From the NCBI GenBank assembly GCA_009801085.1, contig VNWV01000007.1, positions 1,116,001-1,180,000 of the forward strand: a stretch of 64,000 nt of DNA, written 5' to 3'. The notes below the pieces were generated by a model. The model worked only from the letters and a program-made list of their open reading frames with translations, did not search any database and was not told the origin of the DNA. A program made the translations under genes and the position numbers. Of this stretch, positions 1 to 11,104 are shown in pieces; within the stretch, counting starts at the first letter, position 1; each line of letters starts with the position of its first letter. The stretch is from Lasiodiplodia sp. COLG20 (Eukaryota; Ascomycota; Dothideomycetes; Botryosphaeriales; Botryosphaeriaceae).

Positions 1-451
1 CTTGCGCAGCCGATCCTGCGGAACCCAATCGTCCCACCTAGCACGTTTGTCAGCAACGTCGAAGTCACAGTTGAGCGTCATGCTAAGGCTTTCGGAAGTG
101 AAGCCGCGGTGAATGGGGTTCGAGAGCTGGGAACTCGCACGTCAAGAGCGGTGCAGCGGACGGGAACGGATGTTGTTCCAAGCGAACGGGGCAATAGTCG
201 GCGAGCAGCCGTGAAGTGAGGACTAGGAGCCGCCGCGGCAGCCGGCCATGGAGCGGTGACGGGACCGGTGAAAGAGAGCGTACTTACGTGGCCTTCCAGC
301 CTTTGTAGTGGACCTTGTACTGGTACGCGCTCTTCTTGTCGTTGGGGTCTACCAGCTTCACGTCGAGGACTTTGGCTTCGTAAAGAAGCTCGTGATGAAA
401 GCACAGCGCCTTCTCGTCCTTGGCGAACATAGGCTGCGATGCAGGCGCCAT
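1..451 (-). CDS. eaf3: Eaf3/MRG15-like chromodomain protein, 5' part only
   Basis: Partial gene running off the left edge. Exon 1 is 451-288 and exon 2 starts at 37; the 250-nt intron has a GTAAGT donor and a CTAG acceptor and restores frame. The first ~70 residues form the N-terminal chromodomain of Eaf3/MRG15: a start MAPASQPMF, then LCFHHELLYEAKVLDV, VHYKGWK and, after the intron, TWDDWVPQDRLRK. In the family this domain reads methylated H3K36 for the NuA4 acetyltransferase and Rpd3S deacetylase complexes in the nucleus. The MRG domain lies outside the window. It is head-to-head with cnl2, 292 bp apart. The identification is firm; the rest of the gene is not visible. Confidence 0.88.
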
Positions 452-628
452 ATCGGGCGTGCGAAGGGGTGGCGCGAGGTTGAAGTTGGCGAAAGGCAAG
501 ATCAGCAAGACAGTAGCGAGTCGGAAGGGGGGTTTGGAAGCAGGGTCTTGATGCGGCGTTCACGTGGTTATGGGTATGGGTGCGCAGGAAGGAGCGAAGA
601 AAGACCCGTTGCCGGCTTTGTCGCCCCG

Positions 629-676
629 ACGCGTCGACTCCTCGCTTGTTCCACGGCGCGTCCACCAACAACGCGT
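629..676. promoter_or_regulatory. Two ACGCGT (MCB-like) boxes
   Basis: ACGCGT occurs at 629-634 and 671-676, 115 and 73 bp upstream of the cnl2 start codon. In yeasts ACGCGT is the binding core of MBF, which drives G1/S genes. Cell-cycle control of this kinetochore gene is an inference from motif and position only. Confidence 0.4.
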
Positions 677-743
677 CATTAACACACCCACTCCCAGACC
701 CACGGTGTTATTTGTCCTCGCACTTCTCCTCTCCGTCGCATCC

Positions 744-1355
744 ATGGCGCCTAGCGAGTCTTCGATCCTCTCCAGCTTCCTACTTCCTCCCGCACCGCTT
801 CAGACCATAATCACCCTGCGCCAATTCACCGACCTCTTCCCGCGCGCCCTCCAGTCCAATCCCGCCATCCCTAAGCTGTACCGCGAGCTGCAGCACCAAC
901 GTGCCATTGATACCGATGACGTGAAGCGCAACATTGCCGCCGAGTGCAAACGCGGCGAACGGCAAGCGCGCGAGGTCGCACGAGCGAGGAGGCGCGATGA
1001 TGCTGCCGACAGCGCTGCGGCCGGTCTCACGCGCGGAGAAGAGATGGATGTAATGATGGAAGAAGACCTCCACGGACGCACTGGCGCTACTGCAGGCCGT
1101 CGGAAGAAGCGGACAGCGGAGATGGTCATTGAGGACATGGAACAAGCTGAGCGGGATATTGAAGAGGAGATCGCGGAAATCGAGGAAGAGACTGAGGCCG
1201 TATTGGAAGACCTCAAGGGTATTGTTGGCGATCTCAGTGATCTGAGATACGGCCGTTTCAACAAGCCAGCTGCTGGTGGCGAAGAATTGGGGCAAGAGGC
1301 AGTGACCACTCTCCGGCAACTACAGGCGACTTGCCAGGATATTGGAAACGGTTGA
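744..1355 (+). CDS. cnl2: Cnl2/Nkp2-family kinetochore protein
   Basis: Single exon, 203 residues. ATG at 744 was chosen because similarity begins with MAPSESSILSSFLLPPAPL; the open frame extends upstream without a better start. The N-terminal third matches my recollection of the Cnl2/Nkp2 family, a subunit of the inner kinetochore (Ctf19/CCAN-type) complex at centromeres. Residues ~110-165 are very acidic and heptad-like, predicting a coiled coil, as expected of these small assembly subunits. No enzymatic motif is present. It is divergent from eaf3, and two ACGCGT boxes lie in the shared promoter. A different short coiled-coil kinetochore subunit is the main alternative. Confidence 0.7.
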   Translation: MAPSESSILSSFLLPPAPLQTIITLRQFTDLFPRALQSNPAIPKLYRELQHQRAIDTDDVKRNIAAECKRGERQAREVARARRRDDAADSAAAGLTRGEEMDVMMEEDLHGRTGATAGRRKKRTAEMVIEDMEQAERDIEEEIAEIEEETEAVLEDLKGIVGDLSDLRYGRFNKPAAGGEELGQEAVTTLRQLQATCQDIGNG

Positions 1356-1781
1356 GATGCTCGGGAAATGGTCATCTGATAATCATGCTTCCACTTCCCC
1401 TACAAGAGCATTTGGGGGCTCAGCAAGCGTTGACACCCAAGTAGATACTCTGGATCAGTTTCACCGCCGAGAACAGCCGCACGTTGCCGCAAGAAGCAGG
1501 CTAAAGGCTGATTCATGGGGGCCTCGTGTAAGGGTCGTGCCCTTACCATGCCGCAAGCGCCCGGATTGGACTGGTGGATACAGCACACCATCGCCAGCAA
1601 ATTACCCATTGACGGATGAAGGCTTGTCCGTGCAGGGTATCAACCGTACTTAGAAGACTTGAGGGGTTGATGGTATGAAGTGCACGGGCGTGATCAAGAG
1701 ATATGAATATGATACTACGCTTCCGAATTCAAGAAAGAGATTCTAGGTTCTTTGTACTGGTTTGTCTTTCCGTCTGAACAC
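1356..1781. other. Spacer between cnl2 and the amine-oxidase gene
   Basis: Convergent 3' ends meet here. No reading frame with family similarity and no repeat was seen; it probably holds the two 3' UTRs. Confidence 0.5.
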
Positions 1782-3338
1782 TTATGCGACCTTCCCCTTT
1801 CCTGTCTTAGGTTGCCAAATCCTGACCCGTGCCATCGCAGCCTCCACCAATCTAATCCATATCAATAGGATAGTAATAAAGACGCGAACGACGTAATCCT
1901 TCATTGTGAAGTGAGGCTTATTTCCCCTGATACACTTCGTTTCGACCCTCTCCCACGGTACGTCGCCACCCAGGCCCTCACAAGCCACCCTTATCCCGGA
2001 CGAAAATCCGTCCTCGTGGAAACCATAGCCCGTCCACGCGCCAGCATACCAAATGCCCCTCTTGCCTTGGATCGTGGGAAGTAGTTCCTGCGATTTGACC
2101 GCTGCCGCAGTATAGAGCGGGTGTGCGTATTGGATGGCTGCTTGCGTAAGTTCAGGTCTTGGCATGTGTGGCGGGTTCATGGTGACGAGAACGTGGCCGT
2201 ACTCGGACACGGGGATGTGCTGCAGGATGTTCATGTTGTACGTCAGGGACACAGTGCTCAGCGCGCCAGACGGAGAGCCCTTCTTTGAAACCCTGGGTCT
2301 TAGTGCCGTGGGAGAGCTCGTCGTGAGGTAATTCCAGGAAGACCAAGCAGCCTGGCGGCGGGGCATGAGTGCGATGTCCGAATGCAAGAAGACAGTATTG
2401 GGAGATGTGTGAAAAGCGCTCATAATCTCTTTCTCCTCAGCCGTAGCAGACGCGGAGATGATGTCTCGGGCCTGGTTCCCGTGGCATGCTAGGATGACGT
2501 CGTCAAAGACATCTCGTTGGCCGTTTGGTAGTTCGACAACCACCTTGCCATCCTCATTCGTTACGCTCTTGACAGGAGTGGAGAGATGAACCCTGTCAGA
2601 TGGGAAGTTTCGCATAACCGCATTGATGTAGGACCGGGAGCCATTCTTTACTGTCAACCATGGCGGGCGTACGCTGATAGTGCTCAGGAGGTGATGGTTC
2701 CAAAGAAAGCGAATTAAGGTTAGGGCAGGGAACTCCAGAGCACATTTATCAGCGCCGGTGCTCCAGACGCAGGCAGTCATAGGGATCAGGTAGTCATCTC
2801 TGAAGCTGGCAGAATATCCCTCTCGATCCAGATACTCTCCGATGCTGAGATCAAGGTCGACACCGGAATCATCCCGGAGAAGATTGAGAGCAAATTGGTT
2901 GAAGCGGATGATGTCGAATATCATGCGCCAATGGGAAGGGCGGAATAGGTTTTCACGCTGAGCGAAGATGGAAGAGAGTGAAGTTCCGGACCATTCGAAT
3001 GCTCCCTCGTCACGAGAGATGCCAAAGGTCATGGCAGTTTCCACAGTCTCAACGTTGAGCTCCTTGAGGAATGCGATGAAGTTTGCTGGAAGAGGTTAAC
3101 AAAAGTCCGTCTATTCAAAGGTGATCAACTTACGGTAAGTAGCAGTATTGAGCACGATGAATCCGGTGTCGACCGGAGTCTTGCGGTCTTCATGACTGAA
3201 CTGCACCGTATTGGTGTGACCGCCCAGACGGTCGGCAGCCTCAAAGAGGTGCACTTCATGGGGGGTATTGCGAAGGGCATAGAGAGCACCAATACCGGTG
3301 ATTCCGCTGCCCACAACTGCAATCCTCTTCTTCTCCAT
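1782..3338 (-). CDS. FAD/NAD(P)-binding amine-oxidase-like protein
   Basis: Two exons, 3338-3134 and 3085-1782, giving 502 residues. The 48-nt intron (GTAAGT...CCAG) joins TATY to PNFIAFL in frame. The start is a Rossmann FAD-binding fold: RIAVVGSGITGIGALYAL followed by an acidic strand end and GGHTNTV. This belongs to the flavin amine-oxidase superfamily branch that resembles the N-terminal part of plant cyclopropane-fatty-acid synthases; the substrate is unknown. The C-terminus carries a hydrophobic stretch (about residues 465-485, VRVFITILLIWI) followed by basic residues, suggesting a tail membrane anchor. It is divergent from vti1. The reaction cannot be named from sequence. Confidence 0.82.
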
Positions 3339-3946
3339 GGTGTTGATGTTTCGTGGTTGTTTGCGATCAAAAGCGGACTTGACTTCCAGAAGCAGCAGGT
3401 GCTGACATCATCCAGCTATGAGACCTGAGAGACAGACAATCGCAGAATCAAAGAATAGAGGAGCGCCAACCTGAGATAGTTGAAAAGAAAGAGAAGGTTG
3501 AAGCTCGGCGAAAGCAAGACTCGCAACACTACTAAAACGATCGCAAAGCGGAATGTAGCAGGGGGTTCCTTCAATGCACGGGCAGGGATCGATGGCTGGG
3601 AGCGCGCCAAGACCCAAGCCAGGAACGGCCAGCGACTCCGGCCGCGGCGACATTCCACCCTCCTCCGCTCGGCCACCGCTCGACCTTCGCCAACCACGCT
3701 TCGTGACGACCCCACTGGCAACCTCGTGATACCCCCGCCATCTGTTTATTGGCTGCGCTCGTGCTGGACTCTCGAGCGCTCGACTTTGTAACGACTCACG
3801 ACCGCACTTTCCACCGCCTGCGTAACCGGCGCACCTCCACACCAGGCACCAGCCACTCCGAGAAGAGAACACTCTTTGTCCCAATAGCAGCAGACTGCGA
3901 CGGTTTCCCGCTAGCCTAGTTTGACGCAGCATCGAAAACAGCAACC
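3339..3946. promoter_or_regulatory. Divergent promoter, amine oxidase / vti1
   Basis: 608 bp between two start codons. Moderately GC-rich, with no recognised gene and no TATCGATA or TATAAA motif; it must contain both 5' UTRs and promoters. Confidence 0.5.
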
Positions 3947-4755
3947 ATGACGGACATTCTGGACTCAGAGGCCGGCTCGGAGCGCTTCTCCAGCTACGAA
4001 GCCGAGCTCAAGCTGGTCCAGGCGGACCTCCAGCAGAAGCTCGACCAAATTCCCGAGCTGTCCGGCGAGCCCAGGAAAGCCGCGATACGGCAGGCCGAAC
4101 GCGCGCTGGAGGAGGCGAAGGAGCTGGTAAGACTCGAAGATGGGAGCAGGAAGAAAGGGCCAAAACTAACGACCACCTTCGCTCTGTCCAGATCGACCAA
4201 ATGCGCATCGAGAAGCCGAACATCCCCGCGCCCGCCAAGAACAAGATCAACCAGCGCTTCCGCAACCTGCAGTCGGATGTCGATGAGCTGGGCCGCAAGC
4301 TGACGTCGCTGGCTTCTGACCGCCGTGCCTTGTTCGGCAACCGCTACTCGGACAACCCGACGGCCGACGACCAGCTCGAGCAGCGTCAACAGTTGCTTTC
4401 TGGTACCGACCGTTTGGAGCGCAGCAGCGGCCGTCTGAGGGACAGTCACCGCATTGCTCTGGAGACTGAGGACATCGGCCGGAACACGTTGGCAGACCTC
4501 GCGGCACAGAGGGAGACTATTGAGAGGACCAGGCAGAACTTGCTCGAGAGTGAGGGCTACACGGACAGGAGTATTAAGACGCTGAGGGGGATGGCCCGTA
4601 GGTACTGTCTCCCTGGTCCCGACTTTTGTCTTCGACGACCCTTTCGCTGACACGATTTTGTTTCCAGGATGGCTACGAATCGGGTGATTACGATTGCAAT
4701 CATCACTGTTCTTGTTCTTCTCATCATTGCGGTTATTGTTAGCAAGTTCAGGTAG
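3947..4755 (+). CDS. vti1: Vti1-type v-SNARE
   Basis: Three exons, 3947-4126, 4192-4601 and 4668-4755, coding for 225 residues; both introns are 65-66 nt with consensus sites. The N-terminal helical domain (residues ~1-95) is followed by a SNARE motif (~130-190, with a Q at the zero layer expected inside SHRIALETEDIG) and a C-terminal transmembrane anchor (ITIAIITVLVLLIIAVIV) ending in SKFR. In the family Vti1 pairs with several syntaxins for Golgi-endosome-vacuole fusion. The length matches fungal Vti1 (about 217-230). The last exon encodes nearly only the anchor. Confidence 0.95.
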
Positions 4756-5026
4756 TCCGGTGCAGGTTTAACATGGGGTTGTATGATTTACTCGAAGATG
4801 GCGTTCAGGAAGACACAGAAGGAGGCAAGCTGGGAAGCGATTCATCAATGACATATTTTGGCCAACGATCATACATCGGCCCACTTTTTCCTCTCTCCTT
4901 GGTCATTGTTCCTCTAGAATTGATGGCCAGTAACCGAAGCTCCGGCTAAAGGCATGAGTTGTGCTCATTATATCTCGTGTCTACGTTAATTATGATGGTG
5001 CATCATGTACCTGTTTCCGTTTTCTC

Positions 5027-7244
5027 TCAAATCGCCGTCTGTGTTTCAACCTTCTCATTTTCCTTGCCTGCACCACTTCCGCCGCCCAGCCGGAGCTTCT
5101 CAGTCGTCCACTCCATGAGACCCAATTTGCTCTTCTTTTCAACCTCCTTCTCCAGATCTTCAGCCTCCTTGTCCGCATCCTTGCTTCCACCACTGTCTCC
5201 AGTAGTCGTCTTCTCCTGTGTCTCAGCCTCCTTCTTCTCCTCTTCCTCGACCTTCCGCATCTCCTGCTCTTCCTTCTCGACCTCCTCGACATCAACGTCC
5301 TCAAAGCCGATCTTCTTAAGAATTCGGCCTGCCAAGTACCGGTACCGCGTGTGGCCAGAGACGATATCACTGACGTCCACGTTCTCGACTCCCCTCACGC
5401 CTTCGACCTTCTGCAAGCCCGCAACACCGTACTGGATGCTAGATGTGCGATACAGGAAACCTAGGATGTAGTCATTGGTTGAATAGACGTTGACGACGCG
5501 GCCGGACACAACGCTGCGCATGCGGCGCCAGTCAGCGGCCGTGGACGGCGTCGGCGCGCCGAGCAAGACGACGCTCTCGACGAGGCCGAAAGCCCTGCGC
5601 TCGGCGAGGGACTGCAAGCAGGAGTAGATAACACGGGCGCCGAGCGAGTAGCCGATGAGGGTGACAGGACGCTCGCCCTGAGCGCGATTGATGAGGGCAT
5701 CGGCGAGCACCTGGCCGGCCAAGTCGCTGCGGGATTTGGCGACGCTGAACGGGTTGTCGATGACGCGGCTGATCTTGAGCAGGCCGATCGGCCAGAGTGC
5801 GGCCGTCAGGCTGGCGAAGACGGTGCGCTTGATGATCTCGCTCTTGGCGTAGCTCCATGCTGCGCTCTTGACCATGCCGATGAGTGCGTTACCCAGGTTC
5901 AGCATCGCCTCGAGCTCGTAGCGCAGCGCGAAGCCCTCGATTGACGGGGCGATGACGCGCCACGGCTCGACGACTTCGTCCTTGTTGGTCAGCCAGCCCG
6001 AGATGCCGATCGCAACGCGCAGCCTCCGATGCTCCTTGTCGAGCTTGCGTGGGCGGTGGAATTCTTGAATGGGAACGAAACCGAAGTCTGAGATCTCTTT
6101 GGCGTACTGGTCCATCATCTTGCCGGTCATGCGTCCTCCATAGGCGCCGAAAAGACCGCCCACGATGACGCTGCTGGAAGCCACCGCTCCCAAGTAGCCC
6201 GCTGCGGCGGTGGCACCAAGACCGAGTCCACCCATAACGGAACCTGAGTGTTTATCAGCTGTGTCTCTATCGGCATGGAGTGGCCGTCATCAGTGTTGAC
6301 ATACCTAATCCAGCGGCCAACAGAGGGGCCGCCAATCCACCAGTGATACCTACGACAGCAGCACCAGCGACGGAAGCCAGGCCGACTTTCCACTTCCGGC
6401 TTGTAGCGTTCTCCTCCGCCTTCTTCTTCGTCTCCTCTTCTGCAGACATCTTGTGTGCTGCCTCCAACAGGCCCCTAGCCACCTTCTTCTCATCGTCGGT
6501 CAAGATTTCAATATCCAGCCGCAAGCTGCTCGTCAAATAGAGCAGCAGAATCCTCGAGTGCGCCGAATAATGCTCCAAGCTCAACAGCAAGAGCAGCATC
6601 GAATGCAGCACCAACGCCCTCTTCTCCTTCTCCAGCTCGACCAACGGCGTCTCGATCGGCGGGTACAGCTCCTTCAACGCCCTTCCCACCGCCTCGTCCG
6701 GCGGCGGCGCAGAGCTCGTCGACGACGATGATGAGAGCGTCCGCTGCCTCGTGCTCGGCTTCGCCTCCAACTTGGCCTCTGCATCCTTCTTCTGGCCCTT
6801 GGCCGCCTCCTTGGAGTTGACGACCTCGCCGACGCGCGCCAGCACGGCGTCGCGCCAGTCGTCGAAGAAGGTGAGCGCCGCCGTCTTCAGCTCGCGCATG
6901 GCCGGCGCCGACAGCTCCTTCTCGCGCCGCTCGCGCTCCTTGCGCTGCTTGTCCAGCGCCTCGACATCGACGGTGCCGGCGTCCAGGTTCGGGTTGCGCA
7001 GCGCGTCGTCGCCCTTCAGGTCGTCCGGCAGTGCGGTGGTAGCGTCGCTGGTGTAGCGGGCGTCGAAGGCGTCGGTGATGGTGGCGCGCATCGATTCGAG
7101 GCAGTTGGCGAGCAGCAGAGTGAGCTCGCTGCGCAGCTCGGCCGTTTCGAGCACCGTGATGAGCGATTGGTCGTCTGGTTTCTGCTTCTGCTCTTCATCG
7201 TGGTGCGACGACCAGGGCATGTGCCCTGAGAGCATCTTGGACAT
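5027..7244 (-). CDS. DUF726 / TMCO4-like membrane protein with hydrolase fold
   Basis: Two exons, 7244-6305 and 6243-5027, 718 residues; the 61-nt intron splits a glycine codon. The N-terminal half is helical and charged with a Lys/Glu-rich linker near residues 130-170. Around residues 285-345 there is a strongly hydrophobic Gly/Ala-rich segment that straddles the intron and probably forms membrane helices. The C-terminal half is the DUF726 alpha/beta-hydrolase-like domain with a nucleophile-elbow motif GYSLG near residues 511-515. The last ~100 residues are acidic and low-complexity (Glu/Lys/Thr). Human TMCO4 and yeast Mil1 belong to this family; Mil1 binds the AP-1 adaptor. Catalysis is not established for the family. 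Confidence 0.85.
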
Positions 7245-7887
7245 GGTTGGAGTTGAAGTTGGGGACTACTTTCTGCACCGCGGTGAGTTGAATCGTTGGT
7301 AGGGGTTTCGGAAGAAGCTTTCAAAAGGCTAGAATTGGAATCGGTGCCCTTGTTGAATGATGTGAAGCAAGGACGCGTTGCTGAACGCTCCACGGGTTAC
7401 TATGACGTATATGGCTTGGCAGCATCCAGCTCATGCAGGGTCCCGTCCCAGTACGGAAGCTACTGCTGTCACAATGATGACAAGCGTTTCAGCTTCACGC
7501 TACAGAGCATCTACCAGCACTATGAGCCAATAGAAGAGGTAGGTATAGCAAATATCGTAGAGACAGATACGGAACACTTATACCTTGCTTCCGGCGTTCG
7601 TCAGTACACGTTGTTCTTGGAATTTAATTTGACATAAGTTATAGCGTTAGCGACAGGTTGTACTATCTTATATCACAGTGGTTAGTGCGCCCGTGGACGA
7701 GCGCGGTCGCCGTCGCAGTAGTAGTGTTCGATGTACTATCCGCCACTAACGCTATAATCGCCTACGTTACAGATACGGACTATTCTTAGAAGCTCCAGAA
7801 AATCAATCAAGACATGATTCTAATATATTGCTGTATTTACGTACTATTTGTGGTTTCAACGAAAGTCCAGCGTCCCTCTGAAGTGGC
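7245..7887. other. Spacer with a small TIR-bounded element
   Basis: 643 bp between the DUF726 start codon and the 3' end of the DUF7708 gene. Apart from the element at 7639-7757 nothing is recognised; the short reading frames here have no family similarity. Confidence 0.5.
7639..7757. mobile_element. Possible MITE or tRNA-derived element
   Basis: A perfect 12-bp inverted repeat, TTATAGCGTTAG at 7639-7650 and CTAACGCTATAA at 7746-7757, bounds 119 bp. The inner flanks continue with imperfect symmetry (both arms contain GTAC about 20 bp in). Inside are GTGGTTAGTGC (7678-7688), which resembles a tRNA A box, and TGTTCGATG (7725-7733), which resembles a B box, about 45 bp apart as in tRNA genes. 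I could not fold a cloverleaf with a paired acceptor stem, so this is not called a tRNA. The interior is GC-rich compared with the AT-rich flanks. A non-autonomous element is the simplest reading; no target duplication is certain because the ends are themselves TA-rich. Confidence 0.35.
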
Positions 7888-9918
7888 TTAGCACATGTAA
7901 TCTTCTATGCTAGGGTCTTCCTCAAACTCAGTCGCTTTCCCAGAATGAGTATCCAACAATAAAGCATTCTCTTTCGGTACCGTCGCAGGCAACTCCAGTG
8001 ACTGTCCGGACGTGGTGAAGAGCAAGCTGACCATGGAATCCGCGGATCCAAACTGAGCAACGAGAACGCCAAGGAATCGTCTGACCCATGGTCTTGCGCC
8101 GCCCGTTTCAAGGGCATTGAGGTCGTGTATGATACAGTAGCGAAGAGACGGTGTGTGCGCGAGTAGATCTCCAAGCATGGAAAGCGCATACTCCCAGCTT
8201 GCCTTGGTGCCATCCATACGGCTCATCAAATCCTCGGTGACTGGCGCTTTGTCTTCCGCAGGTTTGAACTGCAATAGCTGCAAGATTAGGCTATAGACCA
8301 TCGACAGGAGTCCGCTTTGCTCTGACGTCGCATCGCCGCCAGCGCTATGTTTCAGTGGCGTACCACAGCAGAAGGAGATGAATGGTGCTTCGGCCCGCAA
8401 CGCCATTGTGATGACGCCGAGGGCAGCCATTTCTGCGGTAGAATGCATGCCTGGGAGTCCCTCAACGGTCGTGATCCAGAGCAGTGCAGGACCCTGGATG
8501 GATCTCTGCGTCCATTTACTCAGCCCGGTGACGGCTTCTGAGTCTGACAAGAATACTTGACGTTCTTGACTCATGAGTAGACCATCCGATCCACATTTAG
8601 GAATTGTAGCGTCTTCGATACGACGAGCGGCTTCATCTCTTGATACCGATTGATGGCTACGTCCGTCTACTCCTATTGTTTGAGCGGAGTTCAGCGGTGA
8701 AGCCTCCAGTTGGAGTTGTTGCTGGGAAAGCAGTTGTACTATCCAGATGGGAACGTCAGCCAGTGTCATCTGCAGTTTCATGGAAAATTACTCACGTATC
8801 TTTGGGGCATTTTCAGTGAAGGACTTGAGCGTCTCAAGCATATTGTCTCCAATAACAAGCATGTTGGGGTTCGGGTCGGGCTTGGCTCTGATGTCTTTCG
8901 CTACATTCAGCGTTACTCGACTCATCGCTAAATTAGCAACATTAGCTTTGTCGCGGAATTGGGCGACGATGTATTCTATGTCTGAGATGGCTTGCTTATA
9001 ATCCTCCAATAGAGTGCTGCTAAAGGAGCTGATCATTCTGCCCACTCGACTTTTGAGGTACCAAGTTGCCACTTTCAAAAGGAACGAGAAGAGGCTTTTG
9101 TAAAGGCTTGCAAACAATCTTTGCATTTCCTCAGTCTCAACGATGTCCGTGTAGCTCTCGCATATTATTGCGGCGTCCGAGAGCTTGGCGATTTGGCCAG
9201 GGAGGAACTCTGCCACAGTCTTGTGGCTCACCGATGCCTTTCAATTTCAATGTTAGACTAGAAATGTATAGATAATGCCTGTGGTCCATACCTGGACGAT
9301 CAATGAAAGTGCCCCACACAGGGTTTTGGCGTACGTATTCTCCACGGGAAGTATGGCAAAGATGTCTTTATGGGCGTGCAAACTCTCGCAGACACGTTCA
9401 AAGCATCGGTAGGCCTGTGGCTGTCAGTATATTACTCAGAAGAAGCTTTGTTTTCTGTACTGGCCTTACCATGGCTGTCTTGCCATTCACCTTGCAGCAT
9501 CTCCACAAGCATCTTCACATCATCAAGGTCATGAAATTCCATTGTGGCCATCCTTGTTTCCAATTTCTCGGCCGTAGATGCGCCGCGCCAATTGTGCCTT
9601 GGTTTTTGATTCTTGAAGAACTCGTCACATGCCCTCTGAAGTTCTTTGCGGACGGTGTTGGCCGCATCAAAGCACCTTCCGATAATTAGTCCAACATCTC
9701 CGAAAGAACAGGAATATATCTCTTTTTACACACTTGGATGTGCGTTGCGTATCCTCAAAGTAGGCCTCTAAGCGGGCGTTCCGGCTCCTTTCGTGCTCAG
9801 CATCATGGTGTTTTTGTGCATACTTCGTGCTTTTCTCGAGTAAGTTGCGATCCTGCAGCTCGTCTGTAAAACTGCGAACAAGACGATTCTGAAGACCATA
9901 GGGAGGAGGATCTTCCAT
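7888..9918 (-). CDS. DUF7708 protein with degenerate NTPase domain
   Basis: Five exons: 9918-9734, 9675-9465, 9414-9292, 9237-8796, 8738-7888; 603 residues. The N-terminal ~220 residues match the helical domain (DUF7708) that precedes NACHT-type NTPases in fungal NLR-like proteins. Where a P-loop should stand (residues 405-420) the sequence is ALLWI...GLPGMHS: the glycine and lysine of a Walker A are missing. A Walker-B-like strand, YCIIHDLNALE, follows. No ankyrin or WD repeats are present; the protein stops at the NTPase remnant. The second intron (9464-9415) keeps frame only with a GC donor; the adjacent consensus GTAAGG donor would break the frame, so slight decay of the gene is possible. 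Start ATG at 9918 is the first in frame. Divergent from the AAA+ gene at 11105. Confidence 0.68.
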
Positions 9919-11104
9919 ATTTGGAGGTTGAAGGAACGCGCGGAATAATCTGTCTGACAACGATAAATCTGCTTGAGAAGAGTGTGCGAGGCTCGTGAGA
10001 CCGGGAGAGACGAAAGGAAAGCAAAATCCTTACCGCCAATGCTGGGCGGCTGACCTCGAGCTTCCCTCTGGCTTATTGCACAGCCTCAGTTCTTTGCCTT
10101 CCCTGTCATAGGTGCACCCAATAGTGGGCCATGGAGCTACGGAGTAAAAGGAAGAGGATGGCGTGGCTGGTGACATGTGGGTGCTGGCACTTGCATCCAG
10201 CGCGTATAGCCTGCAGCATTCCCAAAAAGGTGCAGTTATTCGACGCCCGAATTGGCTCAAATAATACGTGGACGTCTACCTCAAGGCAGCTATGTTGGTC
10301 TCGGTAGAGTCAATCAATAAATGCTATCCTGCTTAGAGAATACAGAACCCGCCCACAGTCAACAGCTACAGAAGGGCTCTACATCAGGGCTCTAGCACGA
10401 TGAGTACCAGCCTCAAGTTAGAGCAGGGATGATAGAGCTCCTACGGGCGATGTGGTGGATCGAGTCCACCGGCATATGCTGTTTTGAGTAGTAGATAGGC
10501 CTTGGTACAGAACAACAAAAAGACGCTCGGGCGGACATGAAACACCTCTGTATGTACTCGCCACGCGCGCGCGTAGGGTCCCAATAAAGTACTGACTCAT
10601 GAGTAGTGGGCCCAATAGGAGCTGACGCCGCTCGCCAAAATACCCGCCTTTCAGCCCCCAAAATGCAGCATCGTGGCTCAGCATAAACAAATGCGGCAAT
10701 GCGGGTGAGGCACAGTAACAAGCTAGCATATATTCAGGTTTTTATCCCCGTTGCTGGGGCAAATGTACACGTCGCGTTTACATCTTGTGCACTGCCTGGT
10801 CACTAAGAAAAGTTCATGAAGTATCCCTGAGGAATCACAGCCAATAAACCACACAAGACCGCATCTTCCTGAGCTTGTCACCCCGCATCAGGGCGCTGGG
10901 GCTCCACCGGAGCTATAAGAGATCAACAGTCTCACTCAACTGTGTCCAGAATACAACGTGGGGGCCAGATTGCAAGCTTCAGTAAATCAGCTTGGCCGGA
11001 CATGCGAGTGCATTGAATCGAAGTCTCGAGAATCTCACATGTATATATATGCCCATAATTGCTCACGTTAGGCTATCGTTGTACTTCCGAAAAACGCTGA
11101 AACC
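9919..11104. promoter_or_regulatory. Divergent promoter, DUF7708 / AAA+ ATPase
   Basis: 1186 bp between the two start codons. No coding region, tRNA or repeat was recognised. The part next to the AAA+ gene is AT-rich (for example a TATATATATG run near 11043), compatible with a core promoter about 60 bp before its ATG. Confidence 0.45.

Noticed and set aside
7678..7733. tRNA gene
   Set aside because: A- and B-box-like words exist, but the acceptor arms do not pair and no anticodon arm can be drawn.
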